Positions 53,844 through 63,955 of a stretch of DNA of 64,000 bases are shown here, piece by piece. Source of the stretch: Paraphoma chrysanthemicola. Taxonomy: Eukaryota; Ascomycota; Dothideomycetes; Pleosporales; Phaeosphaeriaceae. The position numbers were made by a program, and so were the translations under genes. Numbering within the stretch: the stretch's first letter is position 1; each line of letters begins with the position of its first letter. A model generated the notes under the pieces. The model did not search any database. It was not told the DNA's origin and saw nothing but the letters and a program-made list of their open reading frames with translations. Where the stretch lies: NCBI GenBank assembly GCA_020744225.1, contig JAGMWG010000013.1:1178001-1242000 (forward strand), given 5' to 3'.

Positions 53844-54594
53844 ATGTATCCACTTACGCAGCTCAGTATGTTCCTGCCCACAACACAGGATAACCTTGAG
53901 TGTCGCTGATTGACGTAGCAGCATTTTGCGCACTCGCCGCTTCATCAACAGCCCTTTACTTATCGTCACCTGGGCAAGAAATTATAACGACTTCGAATTT
54001 TCGACCAACCATGATCGAGAACGCAGTCGATCCCTGCGCATTGGCGGAGTCGTCGCAAGTGAATGGCAGCATTCAGTTAGCAAGCTGGCTTGAATGTCAA
54101 ATTAATGGTTGGGATATGTGCAAATATGGCCAGCTGGGTCGCTAATTGTTGGTTCAGGATTTTACCCATTCCCAGAAAACAAAAATTGGCCGGCAAATCA
54201 CGCGACAGCATTTTCCAAGGACCTCCGCTTCACATTCAATGATACACACTACGACTTTGACGGTTCATTAAAGCTGTATAAGAGCTTCAACGCAACCCTG
54301 GGCAAAGCATTTGCTCCATTCAAACACGGCTTCATCAACACCCTTGGCATACCTAATACAAATGACAAAGGGGGCTTCGTGTACATGATTGGCTGGGCTG
54401 GTGGCTTCCAAAAGCGTGCTAAGCGTGACATGTATTTCACGAATGCGGCGTTCGCTGTCGTCAAAGAAGAGCAAGGGCAAAGGAAGATTGTCGAGTTCAG
54501 AGAAAGTAGCAATATCCCGAACACTGCGCCTCTTCCGGAGCCAAATGTTTGGGATTGTCATTTCCCGAAAGAAAAGGAAGAACTGCGAGTATGA
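53844..54594 (+). CDS. Small secreted NTF2-like protein
   Basis: Exons 53844-53865 (22 nt), 53919-54107 and 54158-54594 give 215 aa. The tiny first exon supplies the ATG and, joined in phase 1, completes a signal peptide: MYPLTQLTAFCALAASSTA. The second exon frame alone has only a GTG start, so the splice is needed. The second intron is 50 nt with a GCTAAT branch point; its donor (GTTGGG) is non-consensus. The mature protein has the pattern of fungal NTF2/SnoaL-like proteins: SKDLRFTFNDTHYDFDGSL, an FKHGF segment, YMIGWAGGF and NAAFAVVKEEQGQRKIVEFR. Such folds host diverse small-molecule enzymes or binding proteins. Secretion plus small size makes it a candidate effector or extracellular enzyme (inference). 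Confidence 0.75.
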
Positions 54595-54666
54595 TTGCGA
54601 CGAACCAAAACCAGAGATTCAATATTGTTTACGTCCGGGCTCGAGATCATTTGGCTTGATGGCTAG

Positions 54667-55080
54667 TTACAGGAAATCCGCTTCGCCCACCAAGTCAGCT
54701 TTCAGCTCGGACATTGCAACCTCCACGCGCCGGAGTTTCGCCATCAAGTCATCCAATGTCTTTGCTCTCGCTTCGCACTCCATATCGTTGGCTCTACCAT
54801 TCACCCAAGCCTCCAAGCGATCGTCAGTAAGGAGTTCTGCGTTCAGTTTGATGATCCTAAGATCAGTCTCCAGCGCTTCACCATGTTCGCGCAAGACGAC
54901 AGCATAGTTGGACTGAACGTCTTTGTCCGTGGATATCGCGTACTTCTTCGTTTTGTCATGCAATATGTACGCATTGGCGAGCACAGCGTCGGCTTGTTGA
55001 TCGAGCTCCTCGAGGAGTGTGGTGATATTTTCAGGACCGGAGAAGAAAGTAGGACTACCTGACGTGCGTTTTGCGTTCAT
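54667..55080 (-). CDS. Hypothetical small helical protein
   Basis: Single exon of 137 aa, ATG start. Rich in Glu, Lys, Leu and Ala with heptad-like spacing: ITTLLEELDQQADAVLANA, ETDLRIIKLNAELL, LDDLMAKLRRVEVAMSELKA. No signal peptide or TM. Converges on the NTF2-like gene (72 bp between stop codons). I do not recognise a family. The coding-like composition and clean ATG-to-stop frame are the evidence. Confidence 0.55.
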   Translation of the reverse strand: MNAKRTSGSPTFFSGPENITTLLEELDQQADAVLANAYILHDKTKKYAISTDKDVQSNYAVVLREHGEALETDLRIIKLNAELLTDDRLEAWVNGRANDMECEARAKTLDDLMAKLRRVEVAMSELKADLVGEADFL

Positions 55081-55925
55081 TATAGTGAAATGTATTACTC
55101 AGGCGGTACTAGGTCATGGCAAAGATTCTGCCAGCCAGCACTATATGGCCTCTTATGTACGTAAGCTGCTCCATCGAGGTCTCTCCAATATTCAATATCG
55201 TTCTATGAAACTAAGAATTCCGTGCAGTATATTGCAACAAGTCAATACGAGAGAATCTTCAATGTATGTACTGACCATGAAGCCACGCCTTGAACCGCGG
55301 ACGAAAGCATGAACATGTGTTCATAACGAAGCTTCGCGGAATAGTTGTGATCTGCAAGCGCAGTGATGAGAAATGAGGAGTCCTGTGATAGTTCTCAGCA
55401 GCATGAAAATAGGGAGTTCAAATCTTACTACCAACACAACGCGTCAATCTTCGTGCAAGCCTGGTACAGATCTCGTTGACAAAGTTGTTGAGCAATATTG
55501 CCATGGTCTTCATGTCAAAGTGAAAGGCGAGCAGATTCTCATCTCTTATTGCTTAACGTACTTAACTAATGGCGTGGCGTGCTGACGCGATGAGCTAGAC
55601 TGTGATGTTCCTGCAACTGAGCCTGCTTGAAGGCCATCTGGAGTTGAACGCTGACTTACAATACAAGCGATGCCCCTCACAATGTATTGGTCATTGATAA
55701 GGATTTTACGATAATGGCGGGTGTAGGAGTATACGGATATGCCGAGGACTAGCGGATACTGAATCTGAACTGTATTTTGGTGATGCTTTGTTGTACGCAG
55801 CATCACCAGAGACGTTTCCCGGTCTCTGGTTGCTGACTAGTACGCATTGTATTTGAAGCAAGTCAATACAGGCAATGAATTTCAGCCCAGTCAATATCAA
55901 GAATGTATCAAAAGGGAGGTAATAT
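55081..55925. other. Intergenic, 0.85 kb
   Basis: Upstream region of the helical protein and 3' flank of the carotenoid oxygenase. Short frames only. Nothing else seen. Confidence 0.45.
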
Positions 55926-57512
55926 TCACTGAACAAGACTCGCAACTTCTTCGCTAGTGAGCCAAGCAGCGTGCACACCAAATGGCACTCGCTGCGGCAA
56001 ACGTAAACGCGCGATTTCCTTCATCGTTAAGGCGTCAATGACAATGAGATCGGACTTTTGCGCATCCATAAGTATATCCAAGAGATACCCATCATCTTCG
56101 GATTCAGCATTCTCTTTCGCTACGAAGAGCGCTTCACCTCCGTACATCTCGCCGTAACTGAGATATGCCACTTCTTTCTTATGGATCATGTCGTATTTCA
56201 GCACACCCTTACCCATGTACCCATCGCACTCTTCGTCGAGTAAGTAGCAGTACCGACTTGGCCGACCGACATAATCGAGATTTATGCTGGGTCTCTCGTA
56301 GTGATGATCGAGCAAGGTCTCTTCGTCTGTTACGCTCCCAATGTCTAGATTTAGTGTCCAAGTTTTGATTTTGGCTGGTGGTTCGGCTGGGCTGTGAATC
56401 GGGACATCCGACGGATAGTCGTCGAAGCATGGAGAAAACAACTTGATGCACTGAACACCATTGCGCCCAGTCTCTTCCCAGGCATTGATGACATGCCAGA
56501 TGGTCGAAGGCTTCTGTGTACTGAACCACCTGATATCGTCTCCGCCCTTGGGCTTCCGTGGCAATACACCCCAACGCATATGATATTTGTGATCGAAAGC
56601 AAAGATGCTTCCGGCTTCCTTAGTGAGACCCGCCAAGTCGCGCCGCATAGATACGTCGGGGAAGACGATAAAGTTCTCAGTCAGAAAAAAGTCATGCAAC
56701 CATCCCATGCTTCCTTCGGTCTGCTTGAATGACTCTTGTGAATGCCGCATGCCCTTGGTGATATGCCCAGCGACGATGCGAGACTTATCGTCGAGGCTCA
56801 AATTGTACATATCGCCAGTGATTGGATCAAATCTTGGATGCGCTGAGAACGGTCCCTCCCATTCGCCGTCCCAAGTCTCGAGGCGACCACGTCCATCCAG
56901 CACAAGTCGACCTTTTTCGTCACAACGAGCGTCTAGAACAAACGCGTATCCAGTCTCTTGCAAGCAGTAAAGATGACCGCTATGATAACGTACGGAGGTC
57001 GAGCCTGGTGTAAGCTCATATTGGGAGAACGCTGGAAGTAACCCCTGTTTGACCTTGCGGCTCAGAGACTCAGTCTTTGCTAAAGCTGCCGCACCAGAAC
57101 CGGCAATGTCGCTGAACTCGATAAACATACCTCGTCCAACCTTCCGCTCGATCTCGAAACGAGGTGTTCGAACGTAGAAATTGGAGTAGGTTGCCTTCCC
57201 GCCGCTGATCTGGATTTGATGAACCATGGCTGCTCCCGCAAAGGCGTGAAGTCGGATGTTGTTCGGGGTGAACTGGATGTTGGTTCCGTTCCTTAAATAT
57301 GTGCCCTCAAGATCAAGTGGCAACGTGCCACTGATCTCTACGGGGATGTGTGAGAGCTCTTCATGAATTGGTTGGTAGCCAGCCACGTTGTATACGCTGG
57401 TTCTATTGTGCTCTTGCGCATTGAGAAGCGTGGCGGCTCTAACGTCTTCTTCATCGAGCAGCATGGGCATTTGCTGATCAAGGGAGAAAGGCGTGAGTTT
57501 TGAACGAGTCAT
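55926..57512 (-). CDS. Carotenoid oxygenase family protein (RPE65/CCO)
   Basis: Single exon of 528 aa from ATG at 57512 (MTRSKLTPF); the frame extends to 57563 only from a GTG. The four iron-binding histidines of this family are identifiable: H225 in FSAHPRFDP, H273 in MGWLHDFFLTENF, H340 in TIWHVINAWEE, H514 in VPFGVHAAW. Family phrases LEGTYLRNGTN and GHITKGM also fit. These non-haem iron dioxygenases cleave C=C bonds of carotenoids, apocarotenoids or stilbenes such as resveratrol. Motifs alone do not decide which. No carotenoid synthesis genes (phytoene synthase, desaturase) are in the window. Soluble, cytosolic or membrane-associated. Confidence 0.93.
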   Translation of the reverse strand: MTRSKLTPFSLDQQMPMLLDEEDVRAATLLNAQEHNRTSVYNVAGYQPIHEELSHIPVEISGTLPLDLEGTYLRNGTNIQFTPNNIRLHAFAGAAMVHQIQISGGKATYSNFYVRTPRFEIERKVGRGMFIEFSDIAGSGAAALAKTESLSRKVKQGLLPAFSQYELTPGSTSVRYHSGHLYCLQETGYAFVLDARCDEKGRLVLDGRGRLETWDGEWEGPFSAHPRFDPITGDMYNLSLDDKSRIVAGHITKGMRHSQESFKQTEGSMGWLHDFFLTENFIVFPDVSMRRDLAGLTKEAGSIFAFDHKYHMRWGVLPRKPKGGDDIRWFSTQKPSTIWHVINAWEETGRNGVQCIKLFSPCFDDYPSDVPIHSPAEPPAKIKTWTLNLDIGSVTDEETLLDHHYERPSINLDYVGRPSRYCYLLDEECDGYMGKGVLKYDMIHKKEVAYLSYGEMYGGEALFVAKENAESEDDGYLLDILMDAQKSDLIVIDALTMKEIARLRLPQRVPFGVHAAWLTSEEVASLVQ

Positions 57513-58026
57513 GCTTATCGATATATGCAAACATATGCAGGATGCTACCTCAGCTTGGGTCACCTATACGACATTAGAGACAATTTATATCATTGAGACA
57601 CACTACAGGATAGTATCATTTTTCCCGAGGTCAATCGTCGGAAACAGCGGGGATTGTAACCCCTCATTTCACGGCCTGTCAGAGAGGGTTTGCTGTAGGA
57701 GTTGCACTGTGGAGTTGTCGTAGTTGTGCTGATCGGACCGATTTACAAAGTTCTGTAAACTAGCAGTAGTTTCCTCATTTGGAATGATCACGTTGGCCGT
57801 GGACCACTCACACAGCGTTGAATGAAATGGGATCTCGGCCGAACAACACTTAACTCCTATATCCAGGGAAAAAAGGGCCGCAACATCTGGCAAGGAAATG
57901 AAACTGAAATGAGCGAAGCATGGTATGTATTGGTCGTATGTACATTTGTGTGCCATCATTTGTTACGATCCGGTCAAACATTGCCGACCTTGCATTGACT
58001 TCTACGCCCCAACCACGTCGAACTGT
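57513..58026. other. Intergenic
   Basis: Promoter of the carotenoid oxygenase gene, with a candidate TATA box, and 3' flank of the SDR gene. Confidence 0.45.
57583..57589 (-). promoter_or_regulatory. Candidate TATA box of the carotenoid oxygenase gene
   Basis: TATAAAT on the minus strand, 71 bp before the ATG at 57512. Confidence 0.4.
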
Positions 58027-58882
58027 CTACCATGGGTTCTCTCCGCCAATCGTCAGGAATTTTCCCGCCTCGGCATCTCTTTTGCCATTTAGAATGTCCA
58101 CCACAGGACGCGCACCTTCGCTAGTAGGGTGTGCTCCCTTCTCAATTTTATTGTTTGGGCCGAGGTTGGATTCCGTGAAGCCTGGGCAGTACACGAAGAC
58201 CTTCCATCCCTTCTCATGGTACTCCACAATTTGACACGCCGTGATCATGTTTAGAGCTGCCTTGCTCGCACGGTAGTGATCCAACTTCGTGGAATAGAAC
58301 ATGTCACTCGAGTTGAGACGAGTTGCAATAGAGCCGGCTCCGGAGCTGACATTGATGATTCGAGGAGTGTTGCCAGACCGTGCGAGTAGCGGTGCGAAGG
58401 CTTCAACCATAGCATATGGCCCGGCTGCGTTGGTGCGAAATACACTGTTCAGCTTCTCGAACATGGAAGTCATACTGCTGTCGTCCAGGATGCCGGCATT
58501 ATTTACCAGTGCATCAAGTCTATGTGCGTTAGCACAGTCTCTATAGCAAGATGTGCAGCTACTCACCGGTCATGGTTTTCTTCCACCACCTTCGCGGCGG
58601 CAGCAATCGAAGACTCGTCCGAAACGTCAACTTGCAGCAGTTCAACGCTTCCTGGAAGGCCTCGAGACTGCAGATCCTTCACGGCTTTATCGCCCTTATC
58701 GACCGATCGACTGCCTAGAAGTACGTGTTTGCCGCCATCTTTGAGTAGCTGTGCGGCCAATTCGAAGCCAATACCACTGTTTGCTGTAGAACGTACATGT
58801 TAGCTTCCCATGAGCTCCCACATGCCCCAATCTCGGACGTACCGCCTGTGATCAAGACAATACTTTTCTGAGGATTAGTCAT
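58027..58882 (-). CDS. Short-chain dehydrogenase/reductase 1
   Basis: Exons 58882-58843, 58783-58567 and 58519-58027 give 249 aa. The short first exon encodes MTNPQKSIVLITG and joins to ANSGIGFELAAQLL, forming the cofactor motif TGxxxGIG. Also present are VDVSDES, LVNNAGIL (NNAG motif), IINVSSGAGS (catalytic Ser) and YRASKAALNM (YxxxK). A classical NAD(P)-dependent SDR; substrate unknown. Same strand as the carotenoid oxygenase, so it could reduce or oxidise an aldehyde product made there, but that is a guess from proximity. Confidence 0.92.
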
Positions 58883-58937
58883 ATCTGAAAAATTGATGGG
58901 GACTGCTCTGATTCAGAGTTCTACAATATGACGACTG

Positions 58938-58945
58938 TATTTATA
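58938..58945 (-). promoter_or_regulatory. TATA box of SDR 1
   Basis: TATAAATA on the minus strand, 56 bp before the ATG at 58882. Confidence 0.5.
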
Positions 58946-59911
58946 GGAGAAGGCTAGCGGGGCTGATGCAGGTTTTCGGCACGTAAGCCCTGTCGGCGAC
59001 TCTTAAGTCCGTGAACACTGGTAGATCATTGTAGTAAATCGAACGCAACGCATTACTGAAACATGACATCAGCCGTGGCATTGTCCGTTTCGGTCTTGTG
59101 GCCATGTTGCGGCCCGACCGCAATCGTGGCATGTTGAAAGTCACTGATCAGCTGCATATTACCGTGTAAAACACACTGAAATCGCGGTACTCTCATGGGA
59201 CCGTATTTGCGCTCGGGGATTCGTAACGTCCGCCGTTAACGGTAATTGCGAAATTGGTGACGTAGGACTTTTCGTCAAATCGTCAAATCAAGACCTTTTC
59301 GGGCTGCTCCGCAGCATCGAGGGGGATCTTAGCGGAGTATAAGATCAACCCAGTTTTGTATCCATGGCAGAAATATACGAAGCTTCATTTGGCTTCAGCA
59401 GAAGCCTCCTAGGGAAATGTGGGTGCGGGAAGAGCGACAGGCTGTCCGCAAACGCGCTTGGGTAAAGAGGCCCGTGCTGACCAGAGAGCGTTCACAGAGC
59501 CGCCACATCCACCTCTAGACGTAGTAGCCATAGAAGAAGTACCACCGAAAGTGTGTTGTAAAAACATGCATATAATAGTACTGCAAGTAATTGAAACACT
59601 ACTTGCCCTTGTCGAGTCAGATGTGCAAAAGCCGCAACCACGCGATAATTCTACGAGGGAGGTAGGTACTATTTAAAACCACGGTCCGCCAAGAGGTACC
59701 AATGTAAAGAACGCCTAGAAGCTTAAGGCTGCACCATGAAATCGACGATGTCTAGAAGGCACTGCTGTAAATGATACGTAAGATTTACCCTCGTGATATG
59801 CACCTTTTCTTTTCCGGCGTTCCCGGCGAAATTTTAGCCCTGCTCACAGAAAGAATCTCAACAGTCATATCTCGAGCCGCGAGCATCTTCCAACGAGACG
59901 CACCGAGATAG

Positions 59912-60331
59912 CGCACGTGGTGCCAAAACCATGTTACCATCATCTCCGAGGCCGACTGTCCGTCCCAAGGCGGGCATGCAGCCACATTCTCCAAAGAGCG
60001 CCGCCGGGAATTCAGTCACCATAAATGTACTTCGGCCTTCTGGGTCGAGGGCGCCCCGGGAACATCCTACAACGAAACCTCCGTCGTCACCATCGACTTT
60101 ATAGACCCTTGTGACGGCACGTTGAAAGGAATGGTCGTAGTCGTTCTCTCGCCACAAAAGCCAGGCAGCACCTCGATCGCCGTGCCCGAAGGGTCGTACC
60201 GAATGGAAAAAACGGCAGGTCACGGACAAAATGCCAAGTACTCTTATATCCAAGGCGAGCTAAAGAAAAGCCACCCCTTGCTTTTGAGCTCGAGCTTCGC
60301 CTTATTGAACCAATCGTTGCTGTGCAAATGA
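59912..60331 (+). pseudogene. Orphan coding-like frame (remnant or missed exon)
   Basis: The plus frame is open for 139 codons after a stop at 59909 but has no ATG until the middle. The part ADCPSQGGHAATFSKERRREF, then SYNETSVVTIDFIDPCDG and LKGMVVVVLSPQKPGSTSIA looks like folded-protein sequence rather than noise. No family recognised and no first exon found. The minus strand is also open here for 131 codons but reads less like protein. Confidence 0.28.
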
Positions 60332-60381
60332 CTTTGGGTAGCCCTTGCAAATGCTAAACCACTTGCGAAATTATATTTACA

Positions 60382-62024
60382 TTATAGCTTAATATTGGAG
60401 ATCTTGAAGCCTGACACAACCTTCGTTTGAAACATGCCCCTTGGATCGTACCGAGCTGCGACCGCGCGCATGTAGCCGACATTCCTCAGTCCATAGCTCT
60501 TAAGCGGATCCTGTGTTCCATCAACGTAATTTAAGTAACGCCAATCAAGGTTAAGGCCCTCAGAGACAGCAAAGTCTTCCAGGGTGGCCACATAAGCCAT
60601 CAACTTCTCCCGCATAATCGCATATTCCTCTGCTGTATGCGTGGATCCCTGAATTGACCACAGAAGCGCATTCTCTTCAACTTGATCGAGTCCTAACATG
60701 TTGCCTCCACGCTGTATCGAACGTTGGGCAATCATCATTGGCATGGGCTGAAAGAGACATGATGTCGTAAAGTTTTGAGATGGTAACAGGGTTAAAAGTT
60801 GGTTGACTAGCTCGTCGTGCATCTGTCCGGCGCGCTTGATGATTCTGACGTCGTTCTTGAAAGTAAGTGAGAACCAATTCTGCCTAGATGAATTAGTAAG
60901 GTACGGTGTGGCTTTCAACATGTATTCAGAAAAGGGGAAACCTACTGCCGCCCACTCGGAAGTCTGTAACTACTAGCCATGCTAGCCATGCTTCTCTCTT
61001 TGACATCTTCTATAATTGCTGGTACCTTTTGAATCTTCTCGAATGCCGATGCGTCAGCTGAGCCATTGGTGTTTACGATCATATGCGTGACACACACAAT
61101 TGGTGCCACGGCAGGATTATAATCGTAACTGAGCATAAAAGCAGCCTGTGGGTCTTTGTAGTTACTTTCAGTGAAGTCAACCATGCTTTGCGCAAGACCG
61201 TCTCCTTCGCTTCTCATTGCAATACGGACACCTCCCCACATATTGCGAGCAGGGAACGTGTACATGTCGAAACGAGTGACGATGCCAAAATTCCCCGAGC
61301 CGCCTTTCAAAGCTTTCCAGAGGTCCGCATGGGAGGTGCTATTCGCGTTGATTATCTCTCCACTAGCTAGGACAACTTCAAAATTGGCAACGCTGTCGCA
61401 GCCTAAACCATAGAGACCAGCAAAGAATGAGTTTCCTCCACCAGTCAGAAAGCCGCCTACGCCGACGTTGCCATCACGTCCGCCAACTACGCAGACTTCA
61501 TGCTCTGAAAGAAGCTCCTGGTAGACGTTTGCCCATCGCGACCCAGGCTGAATTGAGGCTAGCTTCGTTTGCTCATTGTAGGTCACGCCGGTCATCTGAC
61601 CTAAGTCGATAGTGACGCCTTCATGGACGTCGTTGGAACCTGCCCACTGAGTATGACCGCCGCTGCGAATGGCAAGAGGACCTTCGGCATTGGCAAGCGC
61701 CTTCACAACGAGGGATACCTCCTCTGTTGTGCGTGGTTGGACGATGTATTTGGGTCCCAGAGGGACGTTGGCTGCCCAGTAAGAGGCCTGGCGGCCTGTG
61801 TAAGCGGTAGACCCAGGGAAACTGGCCAGGTCCTGTAGGCCAGCAGCAAGGAGCAGGCCGCGCATGATCGTCTGCGGTGAGGTAAAAGGCTGATGGAAGG
61901 TGTGGGTGGAAACCGACCCCCGGACACCATTTATGTCCTTTGGACTCCAAGTGTTGGTACCGCGGAGAATGCAGCTAAGCTCGCGCATTTGGATTGCATT
62001 AATATCTACCTCAGACGTCGACAT
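60382..62024 (-). CDS. FAD-linked oxidase (PCMH/BBE family)
   Basis: Exons 62024-60946 and 60883-60382 give 526 aa. The FAD-binding PCMH domain shows PLAIRSGGHTQWAGS, with His124 as probable covalent FAD attachment; GRDGNVGVGGFLTGGGNS; GLGCDSVANFEVVLASGEI; and WKALKGGSGNFGIVTRF. The C-terminal berberine-bridge (BBE) part has WRYLNYVDGTQDPLKSYG and RAVAARYDPRGMFQ. There is no Cys in the segment that carries the second covalent link in bicovalent members. Such enzymes oxidise alcohols, sugars or alkaloid-type substrates and are common in fungal secondary metabolism. Most fungal members are secreted, but no clear signal peptide is visible here. The intron uses donor GTAGGT and acceptor CTAG. Confidence 0.9.
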
Positions 62025-63031
62025 ATTTTGAGCTACTTGACCACATTAGCTCAGGTAGTCCAGTAGATCAGTTCCATAGTATCCTCTTGACCGAATATAG
62101 GCTCATTCTATGCAGATTCCGACGCGTGTATGGAACGATATTTTTTACTGATGTCTTCACTCTTCTGAACCTCTTAGTTTTGTATCCTGGGCGATTTACT
62201 AGGTATATTTGAACGAGATCAAGAGCTGTTACGTGGGAAAACCATGCGGAAACACTTCGCCTCACCATAAAGAGCAAGTCTGGCAGCTCATCGTGCTGCC
62301 ACCGCAGTCGGGCCCAGAGCCGTTAGCTGTCGCGGGTTGCGAGTCGACGCAAATGACAGTTAAGGGAATGTAATTGGCAACAAAAGTAATTACGGGTCTG
62401 TTGGCTCATGCTCTTTTAGGTTGAACCTAACACGGACGAAAACCCGTCTCCCCAATCTGGAGCATAGACGTTCGAATCGACCGCTTCAGAAATGGAATTT
62501 CTGCGTGTGCAATATCTGGTGCGTCGGATGCAGTTTCGGTTCGAATTTTAAGGATGCTAGACGGCTCGTGAACCGCCACGTTTGTGCTACAAGCGATTCT
62601 TCATGATTTTAGAGGCGAAGTCGCATCGCGGCGCACTCGCAACACTCGCAACACTCGCACACTCTCCTTACTCGATCGCATTCTCCAAATTTAAATGCTC
62701 GGGAAAGCTATGAATTTGGATTCCAGAGCCCGAAGATTGCGTGAACCTCACATCTTTTCTGCGCAGCGGCCCCACGGACTTTATTGCCCTCATTCCTCGA
62801 CTCCTGTGCAGCATTCCAGTGGTCAACAGCCGCATGGAAGCTACACCCGGATCGAATGACTCACCTTGTCTCGCTCAATGCGTGCAGCATTTGGACCAGT
62901 GGACCATTTTATTTTGTTAGATTGCCGTTCGCTTCATCGCTTCGTTGCTTCATTGACTAGAAGTGCTCCTTCCCTCGCTGCAACGACCTCACACCTCCAA
63001 ACCAAATTATATTTGTTGTCCTCTGTTCAGA
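62025..63031. other. Divergent upstream region of FAD oxidase and SDR 2
   Basis: About 1.0 kb between two ATG codons pointing away from each other. A short repeat, about three units of ACACTCGCA, lies near 62634-62662. No other gene seen. Confidence 0.45.
62634..62662. repeat. Short tandem repeat, (ACACTCGCA)n-like
   Basis: GCACTCGCAACACTCGCAAC followed by ACTCGCACACTC: about three near-perfect 9-bp units. It sits in the shared upstream region of two redox genes and could be a regulatory site array or simple slippage. Confidence 0.6.
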
Positions 63032-63955
63032 ATGTCTTTCTACCCAGATGAAGACATCCCCAGTCTGGCTGGGAAAGTCATCCTCGTGACAGGCGGCAAT
63101 AGCGGACTCGGCAAAGAATCAATCCTCCAACTTGCAAAGCACAAGCCGCGTCAACTCATAATGGCAGCGCGGTCGCAGAGCAGAGCAGAAACTGCTATAG
63201 GAGAAATCAAGACTGCAGTTCCTGGGGCGAAAATTGCTTTTCTAGCCCTGGATCTTTCGTCCTTCAGTTCAATCAGCAAGGCTGCAGCTTCAGTCTTACA
63301 ACAATATGACCGCCTTGATGTGCTCATCAACAACGCAGGGCTCTTTGGCGTTCCCCCGGGACTGACGGAAGACGGCTATGAGATGCAATTCGGGTCAAAC
63401 CATATGGGCCCTGCACTGCTCACACGGCTCCTTCTCCCGCTGCTGGAGAGAACAGCACAATTGCCCCACAGCGACGTGCGTGTAGTACAGCTCAGCTCGG
63501 ATGGTATCAAATTTGCGCCAAAAGGCGGCATCATCTTTCCAAGACTAAAGACTGAAATGGCAGATGTCTCTGGGCGCGCTCGCTATGCGCAATCTAAATT
63601 AGCGAATCTGTATTTCATTAAAGCCTTGGCCAAACGGTGTCCAAAGATGATATGCGTGGCCCTCCATCCGGGCGTTGTCAATACTGCCATCCTGAAGACT
63701 ACATTGAACAATTGCCCTTCTCTAGCGTGGTTCTTCAGAATAGGCATTCGGCTGTTCTTCACCGACGTGCAGACCGGTGCCCTTGGACAACTGTGGGCTG
63801 CAACGGGCCGCGCTGAAGAGTTGGAAACAGGCGCCTACTACACTGTCCTCAAGAAAAGAGTCCAGGGAAACAAACTAGTTGATGACGATACACTAGCTGA
63901 AGAACTGTGGGATTGGACTGAGAAGCAATTTTTGGCGCATGGCTTGCAAGTATAG
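63032..63955 (+). CDS. Short-chain dehydrogenase/reductase 2 (retinol-dehydrogenase/WW-oxidoreductase-like)
   Basis: Single exon of 307 aa from ATG at 63032 (MSFYPDEDIPSLAGK); an upstream in-frame ATG at 62963 adds residues unlike the family. Cofactor motif VTGGNSGLGK, then AARSQSRAETAI, LALDLSSFSS, LINNAGLFGVP, QFGSNHMGPALLTRLLLP, VQLSSDG, YAQSKLANLYF (YxxxK) and LHPGVVNTAI. This group includes fungal homologues of retinol dehydrogenases and polyketide-modifying reductases. It is divergent from the FAD oxidase, sharing the region 62025-63031. Substrate unknown. Confidence 0.93.
   Translation: MSFYPDEDIPSLAGKVILVTGGNSGLGKESILQLAKHKPRQLIMAARSQSRAETAIGEIKTAVPGAKIAFLALDLSSFSSISKAAASVLQQYDRLDVLINNAGLFGVPPGLTEDGYEMQFGSNHMGPALLTRLLLPLLERTAQLPHSDVRVVQLSSDGIKFAPKGGIIFPRLKTEMADVSGRARYAQSKLANLYFIKALAKRCPKMICVALHPGVVNTAILKTTLNNCPSLAWFFRIGIRLFFTDVQTGALGQLWAATGRAEELETGAYYTVLKKRVQGNKLVDDDTLAEELWDWTEKQFLAHGLQV

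Larger units (their letters stand above)
58883..60381. other. Intergenic, 1.5 kb
   Basis: Contains the SDR 1 promoter with a TATA box and, at 59912-60331, a plus-strand coding-like frame (listed). Otherwise nothing supported. Confidence 0.4.
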
